Shown in pieces: positions 1 through 5,522 of a DNA stretch of 64,000 nt. The stretch lies in NCBI RefSeq assembly GCF_006714895.1, contig NZ_VFME01000001.1:2914001-2978000 (forward strand), written 5' to 3'. The DNA is from Gramella sp. Hel_I_59 (GTDB taxonomy: Bacteria; Bacteroidota; Bacteroidia; Flavobacteriales; Flavobacteriaceae). The notes below the pieces were generated by a model, which made no database searches, was not told the origin of the DNA, and saw nothing but the letters and a program-made list of their open reading frames with translations. Made by a program: the position numbers and the translations under genes. The stretch's first letter is position 1. Each line of letters starts with the position of its first letter.

Positions 1-384
1 TAATTGAAAATCTAAAACTTCCGAATCATCAAACAAGACTTTCACGGTATCTCCCTTTGATAACTTTATCTGTTTTTGATAAGTGGAAATTACCAGTAGT
101 ATTTTATCAGCTTCAGCTCGAAATCCAATTAGAAAGGAGTCCGACTTATCTGTGAACATCATAAACTTATCCAGACCGTAATATGCGAATGTCGAAAATC
201 GAAGAATTTTAGTTTTTTCGAACTTATCCTCCACCAGTTCTAAACGACTTCCGCTAGGAAATTCAAATTTAACACCGTCATCAATAAAGGATTGATTTAT
301 ATTATTTTCTGGTTCAGTTGATGATGGTTTTTCGACTGCCTTCTCCTTACTCGAATTCTTTTTTAGAAAATCAAATAATCCCAT
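1..384 (-). CDS. Hypothetical protein, 3' end outside window
   Basis: The frame opens with ATG at 384 on the minus strand and runs off the left edge, so 128 residues are visible and the C-terminus is missing. It starts MGLFDFLKKNSSKEK, has a polar Ser/Glu/Asn linker at about residues 15-35, and then a region rich in predicted beta strands. I see no signal peptide, membrane segment or known motif. It reads in the same direction as the repressor at 1024-1560, so it may belong to the lysogeny arm or be an accessory (moron) gene. No family is recognised. Confidence 0.6.
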   Translation of the reverse strand, partial: MGLFDFLKKNSSKEKAVEKPSSTEPENNINQSFIDDGVKFEFPSGSRLELVEDKFEKTKILRFSTFAYYGLDKFMMFTDKSDSFLIGFRAEADKILLVISTYQKQIKLSKGDTVKVLFDDSEVLDFQL

Positions 385-453
385 ACGGTTAGTATTAAAA
401 ATTTATTTTCGGCGACCCTACTCAGCATCCTTATATTAACCTAACTATTACTT

Positions 454-582
454 ATGTTCGATTATCTGGAAAAGCTGTCCAAGTTGGAACGGCTTGAGTA
501 TTATGTCAATTATTTAAAAAATCGTGATCATTATTCTCCTGGAGATCAGGAAAAATTAGATCGTTATTTTGAGGACAGTTAG
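454..582 (+). CDS. Small hypothetical protein, 42 aa
   Basis: Short ATG-to-TAG frame encoding a charged, helical peptide (starts MFDYLEKLSKLERLEYY). It is divergent from the partial gene to its left. Its stop codon lies in the loop of a perfect terminator-like hairpin (573-594), which supports a real short transcript. No homologue is recognised. It may be a small regulator of the lysogeny region, but that is inference. Confidence 0.4.
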   Translation: MFDYLEKLSKLERLEYYVNYLKNRDHYSPGDQEKLDRYFEDS

Positions 583-594
583 CTGTCCTTTTTT
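573..594 (+). terminator. Intrinsic terminator overlapping a promoter-like motif
   Basis: A 6-bp perfect stem (GGACAG/CTGTCC) with loop TTAG is followed by six T. It fits a rho-independent terminator for the 42-aa gene. The 3' arm and T-run also form the upstream half of the promoter-like element at 584-619. Confidence 0.6.
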
Positions 595-619
595 ATTTTG
601 CCCTGATCTCCTTAATTAG
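584..619 (+). promoter_or_regulatory. Phage promoter-like element, copy 1
   Basis: TGTCCTTTTTT begins at 584 and a -7-like box CTTAATTAG lies at 611-619. Measured from TGTCC, this box sits at positions 28-36, the same place as in nine other copies in the prophage. The ATG of the 45-aa gene follows 15 nt after the box. The upstream half also serves as a terminator arm, so this copy alone would be ambiguous. The constant spacing across copies supports a promoter role. Confidence 0.5.
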
Positions 620-634
620 CTAAAAATTAGAATA

Positions 635-772
635 ATGAATGATGCTAAAATCGCTATCAAATTAACTCAGTTAGCAACCGAGCTTGCAATCTCCACTAAA
701 CGTAGCTTAGAAAAATGTACAAGAGAAATTGAAGAATCATACCATCTATTTTTATCGTCTGAAAAAAAATAG
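635..772 (+). CDS. Small hypothetical protein, 45 aa
   Basis: ATG at 635, TAG at 770-772. The product is a 45-residue, Lys/Glu/Thr-rich helical peptide (MNDAKIAIKLTQLATELAIS...). It lies directly downstream of promoter-like copy 1 and converges with the minus-strand gene at 774-1007, with a 1-nt gap. The compact packing and upstream element favour a genuine gene. The function is unknown. Confidence 0.45.
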   Translation: MNDAKIAIKLTQLATELAISTKRSLEKCTREIEESYHLFLSSEKK

Positions 773-773
773 C

Positions 774-1007
774 TCAAGATTTTAATTTCATTGGAATTTT
801 AAATTCCAACACAGAAACATCGCTATTATTGTCAGCTAGCAGTACTCCGTTCTTCTCTCGATGTCCAATTTTTATGGACATTTCAAAAGCATAAGTATCT
901 GCCTTCCTGCTTATAGAATCGTTTAAATCTTTATTTGCTTCACGAGCTTCAGCAATTCCTTCATAAGCTTGTTGGATTGTCTCTTTAATATATTCTTTAA
1001 GTTCCAT
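774..1007 (-). CDS. Hypothetical protein, 77 aa, next to repressor
   Basis: The N-terminal helix reads MELKEYIKETIQQAYEGIAE and is followed by a beta-rich C-terminal half ending near VLEFKIPMKLKS. A helix of the form LxxxIxxTIxxxxxGIxEA followed by a strand with EF-hydrophobic residues is weakly like the small trypsin-co-occurring (trypco2-type) proteins; I would not assign it on this alone. It ends the minus-strand lysogeny transcript, 16 nt downstream of the repressor stop, so it is probably expressed in the lysogen. Immunity or exclusion is possible but only inferred. Confidence 0.6.
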   Translation of the reverse strand: MELKEYIKETIQQAYEGIAEAREANKDLNDSISRKADTYAFEMSIKIGHREKNGVLLADNNSDVSVLEFKIPMKLKS

Positions 1008-1023
1008 AAAAATTGATTATTAA

Positions 1024-1560
1024 TTATTCATGTTGTTCTTCCAAAAATTTACTTAATCTCGCGGTAGCCGCTGAAATCTCATCGGCATTTAGGCTGTAAA
1101 CAAATTTCAAGATCTCCTTTTGTCCTCTTAGCAACTTCTGTCCATGTTTTAAGCTTTCAAACATTCCATCACTTACGACTTCAAAATTCTTTGTCATTCC
1201 TTCGCTCAAAGCCAGAAGGTTTTCATTTACCGCCCTGATATCCTGCCGAATACTATTAATCTCAGCATCGCTTATTTTATACTCATCCTGCTCATCATTG
1301 GCCACCGGCTCTTTACTTGCTTCATCCTTTTTCAGAGATCCTTCACCGGAAAGCAGCCAGTTCCTATCATATTGAGGGTACTTTTCATGGATAATATCAG
1401 CTAACTTCCTGCTAACACCAGATTCCCCTCTCAAAATTTTATATATTCTTTCAGGTCTTTTAAAACCCAGTGCTTCTGAAAATTGTTTAGGATTTTCGAA
1501 TTTCATATCATCGATGATATGATTTATCACCTCCATCGATTTTTTAATTCTTATATCCAT
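1024..1560 (-). CDS. CI-like prophage repressor (XRE-type HTH)
   Basis: 178 residues. Residues about 8-75 form a helix-turn-helix module of the phage-repressor type: MKFENPKQFSEALGFKRPER, then IYKILRGESGVSRKLADII, then the common trailer YPQYDRNWLLSGEGSL. This trailer is characteristic of Bacteroidetes XRE/CI-like repressors. The rest is an acidic linker and a coiled-coil-like region (about residues 95-178). I see no LexA/S24 autocleavage domain (no Ser-Lys dyad context), so induction probably does not use RecA-stimulated self-cleavage. Its start codon abuts operator O1, and it is divergent from the Cro-like gene. It is expected to keep early transcription off and to autoregulate. Confidence 0.85.
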   Translation of the reverse strand: MDIRIKKSMEVINHIIDDMKFENPKQFSEALGFKRPERIYKILRGESGVSRKLADIIHEKYPQYDRNWLLSGEGSLKKDEASKEPVANDEQDEYKISDAEINSIRQDIRAVNENLLALSEGMTKNFEVVSDGMFESLKHGQKLLRGQKEILKFVYSLNADEISAATARLSKFLEEQHE

Positions 1561-1577
1561 ACACTTTTTTTATTGTA
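1560..1577. promoter_or_regulatory. Operator O1
   Basis: TACACTTTTTTTATTGTA, an imperfect palindrome (TACA...TGTA). It overlaps the first base of the repressor start codon. Two near-identical copies lie about 120-135 bp away in the same divergent intergenic region. Binding here would block repressor expression, as expected for autoregulation. Confidence 0.6.
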
Positions 1578-1676
1578 ACAACCTCTTTTCTGTAATCCAA
1601 CACGTGTATCAGTGTAAAATTTTTCAGCTACAATCCCTGCAAATTCAATACAAGAAACATTTTAACATGATTATTT

Positions 1677-1694
1677 TACACTTTTTTTAGTGTA
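1677..1694. promoter_or_regulatory. Operator O2
   Basis: TACACTTTTTTTAGTGTA, the most symmetric copy (TACAC/GTGTA arms). One base separates it from O3, so dimers could bind side by side. It sits where the -33 region of the rightward promoter should be. Confidence 0.65.
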
Positions 1695-1695
1695 A

Positions 1696-1713
1696 TACAC
1701 TTTTTTTGTTGTA
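1696..1713. promoter_or_regulatory. Operator O3
   Basis: TACACTTTTTTTGTTGTA, the third copy. Its last two bases are the first bases of the -7 box TATGTTTG of the rightward promoter, so occupancy would exclude RNA polymerase. Confidence 0.6.
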
Positions 1714-1719
1714 TGTTTG
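1712..1719 (+). promoter_or_regulatory. Rightward early promoter, -7 box
   Basis: TATGTTTG matches the Bacteroidetes -7 consensus TAnnTTTG exactly. No clear -33 TTG is present at the usual distance; the region is occupied by operator O2. It probably starts the transcript of the Cro-like gene at 1793, with a leader of roughly 65 nt. Confidence 0.55.
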
Positions 1720-1792
1720 CTTAACAAGAAAGTTAAACAAAACCTTAAACAAATATATACAAGTGATTTGTTTCTGGCAATAGGAGATTTGT

Positions 1793-2068
1793 ATGATCAC
1801 GAAAGAGCAAACAGAAGGATTAAAAGAATTGATAGGCCCCAAGTGCCTGTTAAGGATTTACCAGTACTTCTTCCAGCACATGATTGTGAACCGGGATGGT
1901 GATCCTTATTCTCAAATTTATATTTCCGGGGTTTTGAATGGCAGATATGCGAATCCTACTATCGAAGCTGGTATTTGGGACTATGCAGAACATCTAAAGA
2001 AGAAAAAAGAAAAGGAAGATAAGCGAAAAGCTGAGATCCTTTCTCCAGTAAAACCGGCTCAGAAATGA
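1793..2068 (+). CDS. Cro-like DNA-binding protein
   Basis: 91 residues, first gene of the rightward early transcript and divergent from the repressor. The segment YSQIYISGVLNGRYANPTIE (about residues 42-61) is the recognition-helix pattern of small Bacteroidetes phage HTH proteins (xSxxYISxVLNGxxxN). A Lys/Glu-rich tail follows. AGGAGATTTGT precedes the ATG. A frame starting with TTG at 1717 overlaps it but uses a less natural start and has no family features. Its position and fold point to the Cro role of shutting off repressor synthesis. Confidence 0.7.
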   Translation: MITKEQTEGLKELIGPKCLLRIYQYFFQHMIVNRDGDPYSQIYISGVLNGRYANPTIEAGIWDYAEHLKKKKEKEDKRKAEILSPVKPAQK

Positions 2069-2101
2069 AAGAACTCCTCCCCCCCGGATATCGAATTACA
2101 A

Positions 2102-2269
2102 ATGCTAAATGCAGAAACGCTACGCAGGCAAAATAATCATCTGTGGTTAGCTCTGGCAGCAATGTTTTTATTGCTGGCTTATATCCTGGTGGTACAGTCT
2201 GAAATTAATGAGAAAGAGTCTATAAAAAAAGAAAGCCCGAAGCAGTCACTTCAGGCCGATCATTATTAG
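2102..2269 (+). CDS. Small single-pass membrane protein, 55 aa
   Basis: ATG at 2102, TAG at 2267-2269. Residues about 14-34 (LWLALAAMFLLLAYILVV) form one strong transmembrane helix, followed by a charged tail ending LQADHY. It lies 33 nt after the Cro-like gene, and its stop is immediately followed by the TCTAACGCTTAA repeat. The function is unknown; a membrane peptide in the immunity region could act in exclusion. Confidence 0.5.
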   Translation: MLNAETLRRQNNHLWLALAAMFLLLAYILVVQSEINEKESIKKESPKQSLQADHY

Positions 2270-2281
2270 TCTAACGCTTAA
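2270..2281 (+). repeat. TCTAACGCTTAA start-associated repeat, copy 1
   Basis: Exact 12-mer, 24 nt before the ATG of the LuxR-type regulator at 2294. Three more exact copies precede the genes at 7223, 8547 and 10155. It may be a promoter or leader element, or a recombination boundary. The distance to the start codon is not fixed (15-24 nt). Confidence 0.6.
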
Positions 2282-2293
2282 ATTATCGTAACA

Positions 2294-2908
2294 ATGAAAA
2301 ACAAAAGTACAACATCGCTACAACACTCGCAACATTTAATTGCGGGATTATTACCTGGAGATTCCAACATCGAATTTTTTGGATGCCGCGAGAAGCTCGA
2401 GGTAAAATTTACCCAAAACGGTAAGACTCATGATTTTCATGAATTATCATCACAGGATCACTCCACTTTAATGAATGCTTATAACATGAACCACGAGGCG
2501 CAAAACGTTCTCCAGGCTTATAAGGAAAACGGCAATTTCGTCTCCAGGGCGAGACAGCTGGAACTATATACCTATTTCATGTATGGAGGCACAGATACCA
2601 ATCCAGATATCGTGGATGGTAAACTGCAGGAACCTGAGAATTACCGGCACACCCGCGATTGCATTTCCCTCAATTTTAAACCGATTAAGCTGAACGGAAA
2701 CCCGCTGAAGAAAAGAGAGATCTTCATGCTGGACGAAATGTTACAGGATCATAAGAACCTGGTGATCGCGATGAAAATGGGAATTAGTGAAAGCACCTTC
2801 GCTCAGCACGATGCCGAGCTAAAGAAAAAAGCAGGAGTACAAAGTAAACCTGGTCTTTTGGTGGAAGCCATGAGAAGCGGTTTCGGACAATATTTTAACA
2901 GGGTTTAG
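2294..2908 (+). CDS. LuxR-type (GerE) HTH regulator, candidate late-gene activator
   Basis: 204 residues. The C-terminal part (about 135-200) follows the LuxR/GerE pattern: LKKREIFMLDEM, then IAMKMGISESTFAQH, then LKKKAGVQSKPGL, with the typical RE, the recognition helix and the K-x-GV-x-SK segment. The N-terminal two-thirds match nothing I know. The gene lies between the Cro-like gene and the first element-driven early operon. A phage-coded LuxR-type protein is an obvious candidate to bind the (T/C)GTCC-T6 elements found before most phage operons; that link is inference. A sigma-region-4-like role is an alternative. Confidence 0.6.
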   Translation: MKNKSTTSLQHSQHLIAGLLPGDSNIEFFGCREKLEVKFTQNGKTHDFHELSSQDHSTLMNAYNMNHEAQNVLQAYKENGNFVSRARQLELYTYFMYGGTDTNPDIVDGKLQEPENYRHTRDCISLNFKPIKLNGNPLKKREIFMLDEMLQDHKNLVIAMKMGISESTFAQHDAELKKKAGVQSKPGLLVEAMRSGFGQYFNRV

Positions 2909-2922
2909 ATGGTTGGTAAAAG

Positions 2923-2974
2923 AGGACGGTTCGGTTTTTTATAAAGTTTTAGCCGTGAGTCACCGTCCTTTTTT
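2923..2974 (+). terminator. Terminator-like hairpin after the regulator gene
   Basis: GGACGGT (2923-2929) pairs with ACCGTCC (2962-2968), with a 32-nt loop, followed by six T. It probably ends the regulator transcript. As at 573-594, the 3' arm is also the upstream half of a promoter-like element. Confidence 0.45.
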
Positions 2975-2999
2975 CATAAAGCCGAACAAATGAAATTTA
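2964..2999 (+). promoter_or_regulatory. Phage promoter-like element, copy 2
   Basis: CGTCCTTTTTT with -7-like box TGAAATTTA at positions 28-36 from the motif start. The ATG at 3004 begins 4 nt after the box, 40 nt from the motif start, the same geometry as copies 5, 7 and 9. It drives the five-gene early operon 3004-4432. Confidence 0.55.
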
Positions 3000-3003
3000 T
3001 ACA

Positions 3004-3276
3004 ATGAACGATCTAGAAATTATAGAGTACCTACTGGAACATCCAGATCTAAAAGACCAGGTCCTGGTGAGTGACAACGAGATTGGAGCCCAATTTAAGG
3101 AAGGTTTTAAAACGGATACGGCACTCATGAGAAAAGTTGCAGGAGAAATCAATGAAAAATTTGATCGCAGCACCACTCGTGTTCATGATGAGATCTTCAT
3201 CGAGCGCCTAAGTAATAAAAAATCACTGGCGCAACGTAACGCCTATCATTTTAAAAATTTAACTGAAGCCAGATAA
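3004..3276 (+). CDS. Hypothetical early phage protein, 90 aa
   Basis: First gene of a tightly packed operon (3004-4432) whose members overlap by 1-32 nt. It is an acidic N-terminal helical protein (MNDLEIIEYLLEHPDLKDQV) with a basic C-terminus. No membrane segment or catalytic motif is visible and no family is recognised. The upstream element predicts a near-leaderless mRNA from this ATG. Confidence 0.6.
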   Translation: MNDLEIIEYLLEHPDLKDQVLVSDNEIGAQFKEGFKTDTALMRKVAGEINEKFDRSTTRVHDEIFIERLSNKKSLAQRNAYHFKNLTEAR

Positions 3277-3500
3277 TGAGTACAGTAAACGCAAATATGG
3301 CAATGCCTCTTCTCTCCGCCCTACCGGAAGAGGAGCTTCGCCTTATTCGCGAATACTGCAATAATAAACTAGGAGCTACTCCAGAACCGGTCAAAAAGAA
3401 TTCAGTAACAGAAGAGCTGCACGCTATTTCAGACCAGATCGGGGACTTTTACCGGCCAGGAAAAGAGGAAGAAGCAATTTCAGAAATCATGTTTTCATAA
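3276..3500 (+). CDS. Hypothetical early phage protein, 74 aa
   Basis: Overlaps the preceding stop by one base (TAATG), which indicates translational coupling. It has a leucine-rich N-terminal helix (LPEEELRLIREYCNNKLG) and an acidic C-terminus. No known domain. It is operon member 2 of 5. Confidence 0.55.
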   Translation: MSTVNANMAMPLLSALPEEELRLIREYCNNKLGATPEPVKKNSVTEELHAISDQIGDFYRPGKEEEAISEIMFS

Positions 3501-3796
3501 TGGGAAATTATATCACTGCCCTGGAATGGGCCAAAGGAAACCCCGGAGCCATGAGCTTCCTTATGGAACTCAACCGGCAGGACGAGGAAACGGCAAAAGT
3601 CATTACTGAATGCCTGGTGCGGAATTATACAATTCGCGGCACTAATATCTATGTGCTCTGGAGTGATCTCTGTGACCGTGAAATGGAAAAAGTAAGAGAG
3701 CTCTGTGAGAATTGTCCGGATAAAATTTCAACTGATGCCTGTTCCCGGCAGGACTACTCCGGAAGAGAATTAGTTAACCAATATTTTAAATCATGA
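3500..3796 (+). CDS. Hypothetical early phage protein, 98 aa
   Basis: Starts on the preceding stop (TAATG). The pattern NPGAMSFLMEL, then TIRGTNIYVLWSDLCDREME, recalls a widespread unnamed phage family with an N-terminal NPGA-L helix and an RG-x-xIYVLWxDLC segment. Cysteines at several positions (DLC, ELCENC, DAC) might bind a metal, but the spacing is not a classical zinc ribbon. Function unknown. Confidence 0.6.
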   Translation: MGNYITALEWAKGNPGAMSFLMELNRQDEETAKVITECLVRNYTIRGTNIYVLWSDLCDREMEKVRELCENCPDKISTDACSRQDYSGRELVNQYFKS

Positions 3797-4251
3797 TCGA
3801 AATTATAAACAATTGTTTTGGCAGCTTCCTCATTGCCCTGGTGATCTACGCCTTCTTTTCTAAAAGACAATGGGTGGATTTCGCGGTGCTAGGTCTGACT
3901 CCACTCTACCTCATTTACTTGATAGGTTTCAAATTAGGAACTGGCGATCTAAGTGCGGCCATTATTCCATTTGTGGTTTTACTGGCATATATAGGAACGA
4001 TTATCTGGAAAATAAAAAATGCTCCGGAAGATCCTCAGGAACTAAGATCCTACACCCGTGACGAATTGATCACCGCAAAGAAAATATATGATCAAAACTA
4101 CCTGGCAGATCCGGAAGGTTTTGAAGAGACCAAAGGTACTTATGAAGATGCCCAGGTAACCATCGATTATTTACTCGGGATCATCGACGCCGATAGTGAA
4201 AAATTTAAAAAAATAAGATATGAGTCCAAGCTCCAACCAGCAGAATCCTAA
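3793..4251 (+). CDS. Membrane protein, about three TM helices, 152 aa
   Basis: The ATGA overlaps the upstream stop by 4 nt. Hydrophobic helices lie at about residues 7-22, 30-48 and 55-74, followed by a soluble acidic tail of about 75 residues (PEDPQELRSYTRDELITAKK...). It belongs to an early operon rather than the lysis cassette, so a holin role is less likely. Membrane exclusion or host takeover is possible. No family is recognised. Confidence 0.6.
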   Translation: MIEIINNCFGSFLIALVIYAFFSKRQWVDFAVLGLTPLYLIYLIGFKLGTGDLSAAIIPFVVLLAYIGTIIWKIKNAPEDPQELRSYTRDELITAKKIYDQNYLADPEGFEETKGTYEDAQVTIDYLLGIIDADSEKFKKIRYESKLQPAES

Positions 4252-4432
4252 AAAGAAAACCTACGAACGGAATGAAACCCGGCAGGAAAAACGAGCCAGG
4301 GAAGCTGCAGAAGCCAGGATAAAGAAAAAACACAAGAAACTGATGTCAGATTTTGCCAAGGCCAAGCGCAAAGGAGATACCGAAGGGATCCTAAAGATCC
4401 GGGACCGTATCCGGCAAATGAAAAACAGATAG
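4220..4432 (+). CDS. Highly basic coiled-coil protein, 70 aa
   Basis: Overlaps the previous gene by 32 nt in another frame. It is rich in Lys, Arg and Glu (KKKTYERNETRQEKRAREAA), with a single helical/coiled-coil character, and ends RDRIRQMKNR. The composition suggests nucleic-acid binding. It is the last gene of the operon and is followed by a large GGCCGG hairpin. Confidence 0.55.
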   Translation: MSPSSNQQNPKKKTYERNETRQEKRAREAAEARIKKKHKKLMSDFAKAKRKGDTEGILKIRDRIRQMKNR

Positions 4433-4433
4433 C

Positions 4434-4522
4434 AAAACCGGCCCGAAGCGTTCTTTTAATTCACAATTCGATTAACGCATGCAGAATTTGTGAGCAGTCT
4501 TTTTAAGTACGGCCGGTTTTTT
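4434..4522 (+). terminator. Long hairpin with T-run ending the early operon
   Basis: AAAACCGGCC (4434-4443) pairs with GGCCGGTTTTTT (4511-4522). An inner inverted repeat (TTCACAA/TTTGTGA, about 4460-4492) lengthens the structure. It is probably a terminator. It also forms the left edge of the 660-bp non-coding block. Confidence 0.5.
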
Positions 4523-4590
4523 AAGAGCGTGCAGACCGCCAGATCATTACCTGGATTATTCGAGGTGCGGTGGCTGAAAGATGATCAAAA

Positions 4591-4712
4591 GGAGAGTTGG
4601 CGAAAAAAGTGCATAACTGGAAGCCGCTGAAAGTCGAAAGGCAAAGATAGACGCAATTGCACTAATGCGGAGGACTATCGTAATGCAGTAAGTTCGAATC
4701 CTGCACTCTCCA
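4591..4712 (+). ncRNA. tRNA-like RNA of about 121 nt, abnormal internal structure
   Basis: The ends form a perfect 7-bp acceptor stem (GGAGAGT with ACTCTCC) followed by A. The 3' half has tRNA-type T-arm sequence GTTCGAATCCTGC, but three extra bases (TAA) interrupt the 5' strand of the T stem (GCAG-TAA-G). A GGC/GCC D-stem-like pair encloses an oversized loop. A GATAG/CTATC stem and an AGTGCA/TGCACT pairing replace a normal anticodon arm. It is too long for a standard tRNA and I cannot assign an anticodon. It may be a degenerate phage tRNA, a tRNA with insertions, or another RNA with tRNA-like ends. Confidence 0.35.
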
Positions 4713-4788
4713 CAAAGCTCACCTGGTATGACCAATCAGGTAAATATTGGAATAACTGGTCCGAAGAAAAAAAAGGAGAGTTTCAATG

Positions 4789-4805
4789 GCCTGGCGAGGC
4801 TTTTT
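4789..4805 (+). terminator. Short intrinsic terminator
   Basis: A GCCT/AGGC 4-bp stem with loop GGCG and five T, between the two tRNA-like elements. The stem is short, so confidence is moderate. Confidence 0.35.
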
Positions 4806-4815
4806 AGAATACGCA

Positions 4816-4901
4816 GGAGAGGTGCTAGAGTGGTTCAATAGACGGGGAGCTCTTAATCTCATGAAATTCCCGGTTCATCGGTTCGAATCCGATCCTCTCC
4901 A
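4816..4901 (+). tRNA. tRNA-like gene, isotype undetermined
   Basis: Perfect acceptor stem (GGAGAGG with CCTCTCC), a 3-bp D stem (CTA/TAG) with loop GAGTGGTTCAA containing the conserved GG, and a perfect T-arm (ATCGG-TTCGAAT-CCGAT). No CCA is encoded, as is usual in this phylum. The total of 86 nt fits a class II (Ser/Leu-size) tRNA, but the middle is odd. One fold gives a weak anticodon stem around GCTCTTAA with a possible CUU anticodon. Another pairs CGGGG with TCCCG around a 20-nt loop, which would be a class I tRNA with a 13-nt insertion. I leave the isotype open. Confidence 0.5.
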
Positions 4902-4930
4902 CACCCGGAAGCAAGTGTAAACTTGATCCA

Positions 4931-4982
4931 AAGCCGGCCGGCCGCATAGGTTAGGTAACTGGATTGTACCGGCCGGTTTTAT
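4931..4982 (+). terminator. GGCCGG hairpin closing the tRNA-like block
   Basis: CCGGCC (4934-4939) pairs with GGCCGG (4971-4976), followed by TTTTA. The arms share the GGCCGG core of the hairpin at 4434-4522, so the block is bracketed by alike structures. Confidence 0.5.
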
Positions 4983-5094
4983 TAAAAAATCCCATGCAAA
5001 TGGGTAAGGGTCCCTACGCCCTTTTACATAGAAAATTTTAAAAAATCCGCTTTGGCGGGGGTGGCATAGTACGCCCTAAATTAAACAGATAGTC

Positions 5095-5511
5095 ATGATC
5101 TATTTTTTCATTAAAGACAATACCTGCGACAGGTGGCATGATTTGGAATTATCGGCCTGGTTAGAGCATGAAAATGTGCTTTACACAGATACCAACGAAC
5201 ATGCATCATCCTTTGACAGGATAGAGCATCTAAAGATTCATGTATCTAAAGGAGGAAATTTCGAAAGTGTCACTCTTAAAGCCGATTTTGGAAAGAATGG
5301 ATGCACTGGCAGCTCAGCCAGATCTCCAGAAGAACTCATTAAAAAGGAAACCGATAATGCTTCCTGGTCTGGTCTCGGTTCCACACAGGTTAATAAAAAA
5401 GAATACCTGGAATTAAGAGAACATCTCATGGATATCTATAAAAAGAAGATGTGTCTCGATTTCGATACCATAAAATCTAAAAGCGAAACAGATCTAACCT
5501 CTAAAATATAG
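5095..5511 (+). CDS. Hypothetical phage protein, 138 aa
   Basis: Soluble protein with an N-terminal beta-rich part (IYFFIKDNTCDRWHDLELSA) and a helical Lys-rich C-terminus. No motif is recognised. It is separated from the tRNA-like block by hairpins and lies 11 nt before the replication gene. The leader of the next gene (GTCTAAAATTATG) resembles a shortened form of the TCTAACGCTTAA repeat. Confidence 0.6.
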   Translation: MIYFFIKDNTCDRWHDLELSAWLEHENVLYTDTNEHASSFDRIEHLKIHVSKGGNFESVTLKADFGKNGCTGSSARSPEELIKKETDNASWSGLGSTQVNKKEYLELREHLMDIYKKKMCLDFDTIKSKSETDLTSKI

Positions 5512-5522
5512 CGTCTAAAATT

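Larger units (their letters stand above)
4433..5094 (+). other. Non-coding block with tRNA-like elements
   Basis: About 660 bp without a convincing gene. It contains the GGCCGG hairpin at 4434-4522, a 121-nt tRNA-like element (4591-4712), a short terminator (4789-4805), an 86-nt tRNA-like element (4816-4901), a second GGCCGG hairpin (4931-4982), and short GC hairpins at about 4987-5073. Several short frames cross it, such as a 44-codon ATG frame at 4786, but they overlap the tRNA-like elements in conflicting ways and I do not call them. Confidence 0.6.

Noticed and set aside
1..700. Left attachment site inside the window
   Set aside because: No copy of the tRNA-Leu 3' end found; the first gene runs off the left edge.
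1717..1902. 61-aa TTG-start frame at the left of the Cro-like gene
   Set aside because: Overlaps the better supported Cro-like gene in another frame and has no recognised features.
4495..4920. Short coding frames across the tRNA-like block (GTG frame at about 4492, ATG frames at 4728 and 4786)
   Set aside because: They overlap each other and the tRNA-like elements, have no consistent starts and no family features.
4433..5094. Retron or diversity-generating retroelement RNA
   Set aside because: No reverse transcriptase gene in the window and no template/variable repeat pair seen.
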